A stretch of 64,000 nucleotides of DNA from Rhabdothermincola sediminis (lineage in GTDB: Bacteria; Actinomycetota; Acidimicrobiia; Acidimicrobiales; Acidimicrobilacustridaceae). Positions within the stretch are counted from its first letter, which is position 1. Every line of letters begins with the position of its first letter. Below the pieces are notes generated by a model, which saw nothing but the letters and a program-made list of their open reading frames with translations, did no database searches and was not told the DNA's origin. The stretch covers positions 35,359 through 99,358 of the forward strand of contig NZ_JACFSZ010000015.1 in the NCBI RefSeq assembly GCF_014805525.1, given 5' to 3'. The translations under genes and the position numbers were made by a program. Of the stretch, positions 17,839 through 26,640 are shown piece after piece.

Positions 17839-18965
17839 CTCGCCTCACTCCGTCGAGCCTCCAGGAGGCGCAGCGCGGCAGCGGTCACCGCCTCCACGGA
17901 GCGCTGCTCGGACAGCTCGCGCTCCACTCGCCGGCGTCCGGCGAGCCCTTCCCGCTCACAGCGAGCGGGATCGTCGAGGCGCGCGGCCAGCTCCTCGGCG
18001 AAGCGGGTGGTGTCACCCAGCGGCACCGCGGCCCCGCAGTCGCGGATCTGGGTGCCCATGCCCGACATGTCGAAGGTGACCACGGGGCGGCCGGTGGACC
18101 ACGCTTCGATGGTGGCGAAGCTGATGCCCGCCTCCCACCGCGACGACACTGCGGCGACGTCGGCGGCGGTGAGCCAACGGTGCACGTCGGAGCGATCACC
18201 GGCGAAGACCACCTGTGGCGGCGCGGTCGCCCGCAGCGCCGGGCCGTCGGGTCCGTCTCCGACCAGCACCAGGTGCGCATCGGGCACCCGATCGAGCACC
18301 CGGGGCCAGGCGTCGAACAGCAGGTCCTGCCCCTTCTGCTCGCACAGCCGGCCGACGCACACCGCGATCGGGGTGTCCGCCAGCCCCAGGTCTCGGCGGG
18401 CCTGGGTGCGTGCCGTGGCGTTGCTGAACGGGAACGCCTCGGGATCGACCCCGTGGGGGATGGTCACGTAGTGGCCGCGCACGCCGACCTCCCGGCCCTG
18501 GGCGGCCTCGGTCTCGCTCACCATGACGAACAGGTCCACCCATCGCGACGCCACCCGTTCCCAGATCCTGGCCAGCGGCTGGAAGGGCCCGGAGGGGTGG
18601 AACGACCAGGCGTTGGGTTCGAACAAGGTGGGGATCCGCCGGCGCACGGCGAGTCGTCCGGCCAGGCCGGCCTTGGCCGAGTGCAGGTAGACGAGGTCGG
18701 GCGCCACCTCGCGGATGATGGGCGTGAGGTGCCGCACCTCGGCGAGCAGGCTCGGGCCGGGGTTGCGGGTAGCTGCCCAGGTGACGACCTCGACGCCCAC
18801 GGCCCGCAGCTCCGAGGCGAGCCAGCCGTCGGCCGGGCAGGCGACGGTGACGTCCCAGCCGATGCGGTGCTGGTAGCGGGCCACGTTGCGCACGAACACC
18901 GCCACACCGGCGATGGTGGGCTGGGCGACGTGCAGGATGCGCGGCGGGCGCGGATGGTCGTTCAT
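17835..18965 (-). CDS. glycosyltransferase family 4 (GT-B)
   Basis: A 376-residue GT-B enzyme, less similar to the other two GT4 genes here. The N-terminal ILHVAQPTIAGVAVFVRNV is the acceptor-domain start typical of GT4 enzymes; the C-domain has VTIPHGVDPEAF, CVGRLCEQKGQDLL, LVLVGDGPDG and SRWEAGISFATIEAWSTG with the expected donor-site Glu. ATG 18965. It lies directly after the initiating sugar transferase gene (15-bp gap), so it may add the second sugar of the repeat unit; that order is inference. Confidence 0.88.
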   Translation of the reverse strand: MNDHPRPPRILHVAQPTIAGVAVFVRNVARYQHRIGWDVTVACPADGWLASELRAVGVEVVTWAATRNPGPSLLAEVRHLTPIIREVAPDLVYLHSAKAGLAGRLAVRRRIPTLFEPNAWSFHPSGPFQPLARIWERVASRWVDLFVMVSETEAAQGREVGVRGHYVTIPHGVDPEAFPFSNATARTQARRDLGLADTPIAVCVGRLCEQKGQDLLFDAWPRVLDRVPDAHLVLVGDGPDGPALRATAPPQVVFAGDRSDVHRWLTAADVAAVSSRWEAGISFATIEAWSTGRPVVTFDMSGMGTQIRDCGAAVPLGDTTRFAEELAARLDDPARCEREGLAGRRRVERELSEQRSVEAVTAAALRLLEARRSEAR

Positions 18966-18980
18966 GAGGGAGCGGTGTGC

Positions 18981-19730
18981 TCAGTAGGCGCCGCGAGCGG
19001 CGAGCACTGCAGGCACCGTACGGGCCAGCAGCACTAGGTCGAGCGCCGGCGTCCAGCAGCGTACATACTGCCGGTCGAGCTCCGCGCGTTCCTTGTGGGT
19101 GAGCGAGCTTCGCCCGCTCACCTGCCACAGTCCGGTCATGCCCGGTTTCACCGCGAAGTACAGGTCGATGTCGTCGCCGTAGAGGGCTTCGGCCTGGTCG
19201 AGCAGGACCGGACGAGGGCCTACCAGGCTCATGGTCCCGAGCACGACGTTGATGAGCTGTGGCAGCTCGTCGAGGCTGGTGCGGCGCAGGAACCGACCGA
19301 CGGGCGTGACCCGGGGGTCGCGGTCGAGTGGCAACTTGTAGCCGTTGGCCACGAACTCCTCGTAGAGGGCCGGATCGGCGAACAGGACGTCTTCCGCGTC
19401 GACCCGCATGGTGCGGAGCTTGTAGATCGTGAAGGTCTCACCGCCTCGTCCCGGGCGCCGCTGGCGGAACAGCGCCGGCCCCGGTGTGCTCAGCCGCACC
19501 GCCACGACGAGCAGGGCCAGCAGGGGCAGCGAGAGTACGAGCAGCGGGATGCCGATGAGCAGGTCGAAGCATCGCTTGGCCGCCCGACCGCCGCGGGACT
19601 CGACCCGGAGTGGGGTGGTGGCGCGCTCGAGGTCTCGGGTCGGACCTGCCGGTAGCGAGGGGCCCGCCCGGCGGACAGGGTCCGGAGCGAGCCCACTGTG
19701 CACCGCCGCAGTGGCCTCAGCGGTCGTCAT
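18981..19730 (-). CDS. undecaprenyl-phosphate sugar phosphotransferase (initiating enzyme)
   Basis: A 249-residue polyisoprenyl-phosphate hexose-1-phosphate transferase (PF02397, WbaP/WcaJ C-terminal type). After a ~50-residue tail comes one membrane segment ([21 protein letters not shown]), then [21 protein letters not shown], the catalytic Asp-Glu region [18 protein letters not shown] and [12 protein letters not shown]. It lacks the four-helix N-terminal domain of full WbaP, so it is the minimal form. It starts repeat-unit synthesis on the carrier lipid. ATG 19730 has a purine-rich GGAGGGAGGG upstream. It is the first gene of the minus-strand glycan operon. Confidence 0.92.
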   Translation of the reverse strand: MTTAEATAAVHSGLAPDPVRRAGPSLPAGPTRDLERATTPLRVESRGGRAAKRCFDLLIGIPLLVLSLPLLALLVVAVRLSTPGPALFRQRRPGRGGETFTIYKLRTMRVDAEDVLFADPALYEEFVANGYKLPLDRDPRVTPVGRFLRRTSLDELPQLINVVLGTMSLVGPRPVLLDQAEALYGDDIDLYFAVKPGMTGLWQVSGRSSLTHKERAELDRQYVRCWTPALDLVLLARTVPAVLAARGAY

Positions 19731-19784
19731 CTCGCGCGCAACCCTCCCTCCAACAACGTGTCCGCCCGTTGCCCCGGACCCGGC

Positions 19785-19790
19785 ACGCTA
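19785..19790 (-). promoter_or_regulatory. candidate -10 element of the glycan operon
   Basis: TAGCGT on the minus strand lies 54 bases before the sugar transferase ATG, followed by a leader carrying GGAGGGAGGG. The 221-bp gap between the sugar transferase and MFS genes contains no gene. It also holds a small ACGGCT/AGCCGT hairpin (19925-19941) close to the MFS stop, which could be a weak terminator. Confidence 0.35.
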
Positions 19791-19951
19791 GCGAACCGTG
19801 GCCGCTTCCTCGCGGACCGTGGTGTCCGGGTCCGGATCCACCGCCGCAGCCGGCCGCTTCCTCCATCGGTCCCCGCACTCCCGCCGTTGAGGTGGCGGGC
19901 CCTCGTCGGGCAGAAATGAGCCGGACGGCTCACGCAGCCGTTTCAGGAGTC

Positions 19952-21289
19952 TCAGGTCGAACGATGGAGGGAGTTCGTGATTGACGCGGGGTCACGTAGG
20001 TTGGCGAAGGGCACCAGCAGCGCGGCCGTCGCCACGCCCACCAGCACCACCACCGTGACCGAGGTGGCGTCGATGATCGGGCCCGCGATCAGCCCTCCGA
20101 TGGGCACTGTGCCACCGAAGGCCATGATCCACAGCGCCATCACCCGGCCCCGGACCCGGTCGTCGAGGCGGTTCTGGAGCACGGTCGACAGCGACGTCAC
20201 GGTGGCGAAGTAGCAGAAGCCCACGATGAGCGCGACCGGGTACGCGGGGGCGGGGTCGCGCAGCAGCCCGAACGCGCACAACGAGACCGCGAACCCGCCG
20301 AGCCCGATGCGCACGATGACCTCCAGCGACCGGCCGGCGAGGAAGGTGCCGATGGACAGCGCGCCCATCACCGCTCCGAGCCCGAAGCAGGCATAGAGCA
20401 CCCCGAACGCTCCGCTGCGGGGGGCGATGCCGAAGCTGTCGGCTGCCAGCCGTTGGATGTGCACCACGAAGGGCAGGCAGAAGAACGAGAACAGCGCCAT
20501 GGTCGCGAGGCACCGCCCCACCACCCGGTCCCGGCGGGCCACCTGGATCCCTTCACCGATCCGTCGCAGGCCGGTGGGCTCGCCAGCTGCCCGGGGGGTG
20601 GCCGGTGGCAGCTTGACCAGTTGCAGGGCACCGATGATGAACAGGTACGTGACGGCGTTGCCGACGAACACCCACGACGCGCCCACCCGGGCGTACACGA
20701 GTGCCCCGATCGCCGGCCCCACCACCCGCGACAGGTTCATGCTGGCGGAGTTGAGCGACACCGCACCGGGGAGGTCCCGCCGGCGCACGAGCAACGGCAG
20801 CAGCGCCGAGTAGGTGGGTGCGTAGATCGCCTGGCCGACCCCGATCACGAAGGTGACCAGCACCAGTCCGCTCAGCGAGGGCTCGTTGCCTCGCGCGAGC
20901 CATGCGAGCACGAGCGAGAAGAGCAGTTGCTGCCAGGAGACCATCACGAGCAGCCGCTTGCGGTCGATGATGTCGGCCAGGGCTCCGCCGGCGAGGGAGA
21001 AGAGCAGCAGTGGTCCGAGCTGCGCGAACGCGATCCAGCTCACGTAGGTGGACGAACCGGTGAGGTCGAGCGCGAAGGCGCCGAGTACCACGTTCTGCAT
21101 CCACGAGCCGATGTTCGACAGCAGCGAGCCGATGTAGACGGTGCGGAAGGTGGGATAGGCGAGCGCGGCGCGGGCGGTGCCGGGCGCGAAGGTGCGGTCG
21201 CCTTCGAGGAGCGCGTCTTCGGCATCCTCGACGCTCAGCTCGGCGGCCTCTTCGGGGCGCGGTCGATCGGGTGCAGCGCGCTCGGTCAC
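19952..21289 (-). CDS. MFS transporter (EntS/MFS_3 type)
   Basis: A 445-residue major facilitator with about twelve helices after a ~45-residue acidic cytoplasmic N-terminus. SLLSNIGSWMQNVVLGAFALDLTGS and the DRVRGRVMALW loop are typical of the MFS_3/EntS group, which export siderophores or small hydrophobic compounds; some members are flippase-like. It starts at GTG 21289, 7 bases after TAGCCT (minus strand 21302-21297), fitting a leaderless mRNA. The substrate is unknown; a link to the polysaccharide locus is positional only. Confidence 0.88.
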   Translation of the reverse strand: MTERAAPDRPRPEEAAELSVEDAEDALLEGDRTFAPGTARAALAYPTFRTVYIGSLLSNIGSWMQNVVLGAFALDLTGSSTYVSWIAFAQLGPLLLFSLAGGALADIIDRKRLLVMVSWQQLLFSLVLAWLARGNEPSLSGLVLVTFVIGVGQAIYAPTYSALLPLLVRRRDLPGAVSLNSASMNLSRVVGPAIGALVYARVGASWVFVGNAVTYLFIIGALQLVKLPPATPRAAGEPTGLRRIGEGIQVARRDRVVGRCLATMALFSFFCLPFVVHIQRLAADSFGIAPRSGAFGVLYACFGLGAVMGALSIGTFLAGRSLEVIVRIGLGGFAVSLCAFGLLRDPAPAYPVALIVGFCYFATVTSLSTVLQNRLDDRVRGRVMALWIMAFGGTVPIGGLIAGPIIDATSVTVVVLVGVATAALLVPFANLRDPASITNSLHRST

Positions 21290-21296
21290 CGGGGGG

Positions 21297-21365
21297 AGGC
21301 TACGGCGGGCCTCGCGCCGGGGACGAACCGGTTGCGTACCGCGCCGGTATCGGTGTGCCTACCAT
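21297..21365. promoter_or_regulatory. divergent leaderless promoters of MFS transporter and sulfatase
   Basis: TAGCCT (minus, 21302-21297) lies 7 bases before the MFS GTG 21289, and TACCAT (plus, 21360-21365) lies 7 bases before GTG 21373 of the sulfatase. The facing arrangement with identical spacing supports both starts. Confidence 0.45.
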
Positions 21366-21372
21366 CCCAGTG

Positions 21373-22713
21373 GTGCACGGCGGGAAGCGGGAGGCGGCGC
21401 CCCGCAGGGTGGTGTGGTGGCTCGCGGTCGCCCTGCTCGCGCTCGAAGGGTTGCCGGTGGGGGTCGACCCCGCGAGCGGTGCGAGCCTCGGGGTCGAGGC
21501 CGCACCCGAGCGGCCCAACGTCGTGGTCATCATGACCGACGATCAGACCCCCGAGATGCTCGATGCCATGCCCAAGACCAAGGAGCTGCTCGTCGAACGG
21601 GGCACGACGTTCCGCGACTCGGTGGTGGTCAACCCGCTGTGCTGCCCCTCGCACGCAGCCTTCCTGACCGGCCGCTCCTCACGGTCCACTCGCGTCTACA
21701 ACAACACCCCGCCGCTCGGCGGCATGTTCGCCCTCGACCAAGGCAACACGCTGCCCGTGTGGCTCCAGGCCGCGGGCTACAGCACGGGCAAGATCGGCAA
21801 GGCCATGTTGGGCTACGCCCCGGCGATGGGAACACCACCGGGATGGGACAGCTGGGAAGCGAACGGGGGTGGGTACTACGACTACACGTTGATCGACGGG
21901 AGGCAGCTCGTCAGCTACGGCTCCGCGCCCGAGGACTACTCCACCGACGTGCTCGCCACCCGGTCCGCGAGCACCATCGAGCGCTTCGCCGGCGACCAGC
22001 GACCGTTCTTCTTGATGATCAACCCCTTCGCCCCCCATTACGCCACCGGCTCTCCGACCGCCACCCCCGCACCCAGACACATCGGAGCGTTCGCCGGCGC
22101 CCCGCTCCCTGCCGACCCCGCCATCAACGAAGCGGACGTGTCGGACAAGTCCCCGCAGGTGGCCGCGACCTCCCGGCTCTCCGCCACGGCTCTCGAGACC
22201 ACCCGGGCCGGCTACCAGTCCCAGCTCGAGTCGCTGCTGGCGGTCGACGACCTGGTCGAGCGGGTGGTGTCGGCGCTGGATGCGACGGGCGAGCTGGACC
22301 ACACGGTGATCGTGTTCACCTCGGACAACGGTCTGCTCCACGGCCAGCATCGGCTGCGGGGCAAGAACGTCCCCTACGAGCCGGCGATCCGGGTCCCGTT
22401 GGTGGTGCGCGGGCCGGGCTTCCCCGCGGGCGCGGTGGTGGACACCCCGGTCGCCAACATCGATCTGGCGCCGACCATCGTGGCGCTGACGGGAGCGACC
22501 GCGGGGCTGCCCGCCGAGGGCATCGACCTGCGTACGACGCTTCTCAGCGGCGGTCAGGGTGACCGGGCACTGCTGATCGAGGGGGCGATGAGCGGGACCG
22601 CCGGGTGCTTCGATGCCATCCGGACCTCCACCCGCAAGTACATTCGCTTCGCCGACGGCAGCGAGGAGCTCTACGACCTGCGGGCCGACCCTACGAGCTC
22701 GCCAGCGTGGTGA
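21373..22713 (+). CDS. secreted type I sulfatase domain (reading frame ends at a frameshift)
   Basis: The 446-residue frame has a signal peptide (hydrophobic VVWWLAVALLAL, cleavage near SGA-S) and a complete sulfatase fold: RPNVVVIMTDDQ metal site, CCPSHAAFLTGR at the active site, GKIGKAM, and FTSDNGLLHGQH. The formylglycine Cys is present but the Arg of C-x-P-S-R is His. After ELYDLRADP the frame becomes TSSPAW and stops. One base inserted near 22690 would continue as the family-typical YELASVVNDPVYAATL in another frame, so the gene is broken or the read has a missing base. GTG 21373 is preferred for its spacing to a TACCAT hexamer; 21355 and 21370 are alternatives. Confidence 0.82.
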   Translation: MHGGKREAAPRRVVWWLAVALLALEGLPVGVDPASGASLGVEAAPERPNVVVIMTDDQTPEMLDAMPKTKELLVERGTTFRDSVVVNPLCCPSHAAFLTGRSSRSTRVYNNTPPLGGMFALDQGNTLPVWLQAAGYSTGKIGKAMLGYAPAMGTPPGWDSWEANGGGYYDYTLIDGRQLVSYGSAPEDYSTDVLATRSASTIERFAGDQRPFFLMINPFAPHYATGSPTATPAPRHIGAFAGAPLPADPAINEADVSDKSPQVAATSRLSATALETTRAGYQSQLESLLAVDDLVERVVSALDATGELDHTVIVFTSDNGLLHGQHRLRGKNVPYEPAIRVPLVVRGPGFPAGAVVDTPVANIDLAPTIVALTGATAGLPAEGIDLRTTLLSGGQGDRALLIEGAMSGTAGCFDAIRTSTRKYIRFADGSEELYDLRADPTSSPAW

Positions 22714-24972
22714 ACGATCCCGTGTACGCGGCGACGCTGACCGCACTGCGGAACCAACTCGACGCCATGCGCTGGCACGGCAAGCCGTGCCTGCCGGCCG
22801 CCGAGCTGAGCGTCGGGGACATCGGCGTCCACGAACCCCCGGCCGGTTCACGAACGGCCGAGGTCCCGATCGTTCTCTCGACCCCCCTCTCGGTCGATGT
22901 CACGGTGTCCTACGAGATTCGCGGCGGCAGCCCCCCGGCGGCCACGCCGGGTCTCGATTTCACGGGACCGCTCACGGGCACCGTGACGATCCCCAAGAAC
23001 GGGACCAGCGCCGCGGTGAACGTACCGATCCTCGCCGACACGATCACCGAAGGAGCCGGGGAGACCTTCGAGGTAATCGTGACCGGGGTCGCGGCCGGCT
23101 CGACGAGCGTGACCGTGACCCGAGCAGTGGGGCAGGTCACGATCCTCGATGCGCCCTGCTGCGGGCCGAGGATCGAGGTGGGTGGGGTCCGGATGGTGGA
23201 GGGGCACATCACCTCGAACGGCGCCCGTATCCCGATCACCGCCAGCCAGGTGCTGAGCGCGCCGGCGACGGTGAGCTACCAGGTGATCCGCGAGACCACC
23301 AGCCCGGGAGACGTGCCGGCGGTCGGGGGAACGGTGGTGATGCCACAGGGCGAGTCGAGCGCGGTCATCGTGGTGCCGACGAGGGGCGATCAGTGGCCCG
23401 AGCCCACCGAGACGTTCGGTGTCCGGTTGGTCTCGGTCGCCGGTGCGGGCCTGCCGGCCTTTGAGCTCGGTGCCGGGACGGGTGCTCTGATCGACGACGA
23501 CCCCGACGTCGCTCAGAGCATCCCGTTCCACTGTCTGGTCGAGACGAGCGCGCTGTGCGCGACCGCTCCAGCCGCCGCGACGAACGTGGTCGGCACGGCC
23601 GGCGACGGCGGCGTGACCGTCTCGTGGGTCGCGCCGGCCCAGGACGGAGGGCGCCCGATCACCGGGTACCGGGTCACGGCGTCTCCGGGGGGTCAGAGCT
23701 GCTGGTGGAGCGCCGGCCCCCTGTCGTGCACGGTGTTGGGCTTGTCGAACGGCACCCCCTACACGTTCACGGTGCAGGCATCCAACGTGGTCGGCTCCGG
23801 TCCTCCGTCGGCACCCTCGGCGGCGGTCGTGCCCCGAGCCCCCGCATCGCGGTTCGTGCCGGTGGATCCCATCCGGATCCTCGACTCGCGCCCGGCATCG
23901 AACGTGGGGCCCTACACGACCCCCTGGTCGGCCGGGAGCACCCGGCGGGTGAGGGTGGGGGGGGTGAGAGGCGTGCCAGCTGACGCTCAGGCCGTCACCC
24001 TCAACGTAACCGCGACCGCGACCACCAGCTCGTCCTTCCTGTCGATTTGGCCGAGCGGTCAAGGTCGCCCCACGGTGTCGAGCTTGAACTGGCAGCCCGG
24101 CTGGACGATCGCCAACTCGGTGACGGTCAAGCTCGGGGCCGACGGCCAGATCGACCTGTTCAACCAGGCCGGGTCCGTCCACGTCGTCATCGACGTGGTC
24201 GGCTACTACGCGCTCGGGCCCCACGCAGGTCTGGTGCCGGTGAGCCCGGCCCGCATCCTCGACTCCCGTGTCGGCTCCCAGGTGGGCCCGTACGCCACGC
24301 CGTGGGCGGCCGGCACCACCCGTGACCTGCTCCGTGGCGGGCATCGAAGGGGTGCCGGCGGGGGTGCGGGCGGTGGTGTTGAACGTCACGGTGACCAGCA
24401 CCACGGATTCCTCGTACTTGTCGGTGTGGCCGACGGGCCAGGCGCGCCCGATCGTGTCGAGCCTCAACTGGCAGCCCGGCTGGACGATCGCGAACTCGGT
24501 GACGGTCAAGGTGGGCACGGGCGGCATGGTGCGGATGTTCAATCGCGCCGGGTCGGCGCAGGTGGTCGTCGACGTCGTCGGCTACTTCGAGCAGGGCGCC
24601 GGGTATCCGTTCCACCCCATCGACCCGGTGCGGGTCCAGGACTCCCGGCCCGGCTCACAGGTGGGCCCGTACTCGACGCCGTGGGGCGCGGGTGCCACCC
24701 GCGACGTCGACGTGTCCGGGGTGGGGGTGCCGAAGGACGCGGCGGCGGTGGTGTTGAACGTCACGGCCACCGGGACCACCGGGTCGTCGTTCTTGACGCT
24801 GTGGCAGCCGGGATGGTCCCGCCCGTTCACGTCCAGCCTGAACTGGCAGCCGGGATGGACCATCCCGAACGCGGCGACTGTGGCGATCGGTGCGAGCCGG
24901 AGGGTGAACGTCTACAACGCCCGGGGCTCGGTCGACGTCGTGGCCGACGTGTCGGGTTGGTACGGCGAGTAG
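22692..24972 (+). pseudogene. C-terminal continuation of the sulfatase: Calx-beta-like, Fn3 and LDSR repeat domains, frameshifted
   Basis: This segment has no start of its own and continues the sulfatase. The order is: sulfatase C-terminus (to about 22800), two Calx-beta-like domains (about 22830-23140 and 23170-23500), one fibronectin III domain (about 23560-23840), and three repeats of ~120 residues (23850-24969). A second frameshift lies at 24332-24333: removing one C from CTCC gives RDLLVAGIEGVPAG and restores the frame used by repeats 2 and 3, ending GWYGE at 24972. The two shifts are opposite, so a repaired gene (21373-24972) would encode about 1,200 residues. The modules suggest cell-surface attachment. 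Confidence 0.75.
23850..24969 (+). repeat. three tandem ~120-residue LDSR...GYF repeats
   Basis: Units lie at about 23850-24210, 24228-24590 and 24602-24969. Each has the order (V/H)PxxPxRxxDSR, VGPYxTPW, GVPxxAxAVxLNVT, SSxLNWQPGWTIxN and V(V/A)DVxGYY/GWY. The SLNWQPGWTI codons are nearly identical at DNA level in all three, which points to recent duplication or gene conversion. Similar repeats occur in secreted actinobacterial proteins; I know no established function. Confidence 0.8.
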
Positions 24973-25017
24973 CCCGCCTCTGGCACGGGTCACCCCGAAC
25001 GGCTGGGAGCGAGAGGG

Positions 25018-25467
25018 TCAGCGCGGTCGGGCGGTGGCGGTGGCTCGGGCGTCGACCATCGCCGAGCGGGCACCGGGCAGCGCCCGGGCGAACACGTAGT
25101 CGACCCGCATGCGCAGCTCGACCCGAACCTCGTCGGTGGCGGTGAACGAGACCCGTGGAGGCTCGGCCAGCCGGTCGAGCAACCCCCGCGCTTCGAGGGA
25201 GCTGACCACGGCGTTGCGAGCCCGGTCGATGTCCAGCAGGTAGCCCTCCCCACGACGGAAGCGATCTTCGTCGAGCCCGTAGGTGACCGCGTCGTTGGCG
25301 GCGGCGTCGGCGGCGTGCACCAGCTCGCGCCGGCCCAGGTGCACGACCGCGGTGTCGACCGTGATGGCCGCGAGGACGAGCACGATGAGCACCGCGGCTG
25401 GCATCAGCATGAGCGCGCTCCCACACTCGCTGCCGAGCCGGCCGGTGGTTCGCCTGGTGCTCAGCAT
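25018..25467 (-). CDS. TadG-like pilus-associated protein
   Basis: A 149-residue protein with one N-terminal membrane segment (ALMLMPAAVLIVLVLAAITVDTAVV) followed by a GRRELVHAADAAANDAVTYGLDE helix, the pattern of TadG/TadE-like pseudopilin-related proteins (Flp pilus assembly, PF13400 type). It is short, with no von Willebrand domain as in full TadG. ATG 25467 overlaps the upstream TadE stop by 7 bases. Last gene of the minus-strand Tad operon; likely anchors or modifies the pilus at the envelope. Confidence 0.72.
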   Translation of the reverse strand: MLSTRRTTGRLGSECGSALMLMPAAVLIVLVLAAITVDTAVVHLGRRELVHAADAAANDAVTYGLDEDRFRRGEGYLLDIDRARNAVVSSLEARGLLDRLAEPPRVSFTATDEVRVELRMRVDYVFARALPGARSAMVDARATATARPR

Positions 25468-25934
25468 CGGCCTCCTGCCGGCAGGCCTGCCCGGTAGGGG
25501 TCGATGCGCTCGCTGTGGGACGAGGCGACCTCGAACCCCGAGCCGTAGCCCCCGATCCACGGCAGCGGCAGCGCCGGCACCCGGTATCGGGCGGTGACGA
25601 TCACCTGCGCGCACCGCCGCCACGGCTCACCGTCGCGGTGGCGGATCGAGAGCGCCAGGCGCTCGGGTCGGCGCCCCTGCCCGGTGATGATCCCCCGGGC
25701 CGCCCCGTCGGCCGCCGCTGCCGCTTGACTTGGGCCAGGAGCCTCGACGTACGCCCGGACCGCCTCGCGGGACGCGGCGCCCACCGCGAGCTTGGCGTCG
25801 ACCACCGCCCAGGCATTGGCCACCAGCAGACCGCCGATCACGAAGACCAGCAGCCCGAACGGCAGCACCTCCACGCCACCGAGACCTGCGTCGCCCCGGC
25901 ACCGCATGACACGGGGCCGCGTGGGCTCGCTCAC
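25461..25934 (-). CDS. TadE-like pseudopilin
   Basis: A 157-residue protein with a short positively charged N-terminus, GLGGVEVLPFGLLVFVIGGLLVANAWAVVDAKLAVGAASREAVRAY (prepilin-like Glu followed by one hydrophobic helix) and a small C-terminal beta domain. This is the TadE pattern. GTG 25934 forms a GTGA overlap with the upstream gene. In Tad systems TadE is processed by the prepilin peptidase and needed for pilus assembly. Confidence 0.72.
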   Translation of the reverse strand: MSEPTRPRVMRCRGDAGLGGVEVLPFGLLVFVIGGLLVANAWAVVDAKLAVGAASREAVRAYVEAPGPSQAAAAADGAARGIITGQGRRPERLALSIRHRDGEPWRRCAQVIVTARYRVPALPLPWIGGYGSGFEVASSHSERIDPYRAGLPAGGRC

Positions 25935-26335
25935 CGCAGGTCCTCGATTCGGACCCGAACGGTGCGGTCGATCTCGTCGAAGCCCACCCGGGCGGGAAGG
26001 CCGGGAAGGGTGAACCTCGGCGACGGCGCCCGGACGCGCAGCACCACCTCCTCACCGGTGCTGGCCGACCAGTCGAAGCGCACCTGCTCGCCGTAGCGGC
26101 CCAGCAGGGCGCGAGCTCGTTGCTCGCCCCGCTGCCGAGTGGCGGCCACGGATGCCGCGTCGTGGCCCGAGCCCGACCCGCCTGCTGCCACCCGGGCCGC
26201 CTCGTACGCAGCGCTCGTGACCATCGAGGTGGTGTGCAGGTTCATCAGCAGCTGCACCGCGAACAACAGGAAGGCGAGGAACACCGTCATCCCGGCCATG
26301 GCGCCGATGAGCCCGGCACCCGTCTCGTGAGCCAT
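25931..26335 (-). CDS. TadE-like pseudopilin
   Basis: A 134-residue TadE-type protein: ETGAGLIGAMAGMTVFLAFLLFAVQLLMNLHTTSMVTSAAYEAARVAAGG is the prepilin-like segment, followed by a helical and then beta-rich C-terminal part. ATG 26335 has GCGAGG upstream and removes a long implausible N-terminus that the open frame would otherwise allow. It is translationally coupled to the next TadE gene. Confidence 0.72.
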   Translation of the reverse strand: MAHETGAGLIGAMAGMTVFLAFLLFAVQLLMNLHTTSMVTSAAYEAARVAAGGSGSGHDAASVAATRQRGEQRARALLGRYGEQVRFDWSASTGEEVVLRVRAPSPRFTLPGLPARVGFDEIDRTVRVRIEDLR

Positions 26336-26379
26336 GTCCTCGCCCCGGGCGGGCCGAGCGCGCCTGCCGTGGCTGCCCG

Positions 26380-26580
26380 TCACTCCTGGCCGATCTGTTG
26401 CACCTTGGTCTGCGTCGTGGACTCGGTGTCCTTCCACATCCGGTTGAACCCGATCCACATCGCCGCGCCGAGGAAGGCCATGATCAGCACGGCGATCGCC
26501 GCGCTGATCACCCCTTCGCCGCGGTCGCCGCCGCGACCGTGGGCCCGCAGCTCGTCGAGTACCCATCGGATGGTGGCCAT
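26380..26580 (-). CDS. small Flp-pilin-like protein
   Basis: A 66-residue protein: short basic N-terminus, RGGDRGEGVISAAIAVLIMAF (Gly-Glu junction followed by a hydrophobic helix, like a prepilin cleavage site) and a polar C-terminal helix. Size, place between tadC and tadE and the Gly-Glu-hydrophobic order fit a major Flp pilin or minor pseudopilin, but it lacks the usual Tyr at +5 or +6. AGGAAAGGA upstream is a good ribosome binding site, and 60 bp separate it from tadC, so it may be expressed more strongly than its neighbours. Confidence 0.6.
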   Translation of the reverse strand: MATIRWVLDELRAHGRGGDRGEGVISAAIAVLIMAFLGAAMWIGFNRMWKDTESTTQTKVQQIGQE

Positions 26581-26640
26581 GAGGGTTGGTCCTTTCCTGT
26601 CTGGTGGTCGGTTTCTGCGGTCGATTGCGGTCTCGTCAGC

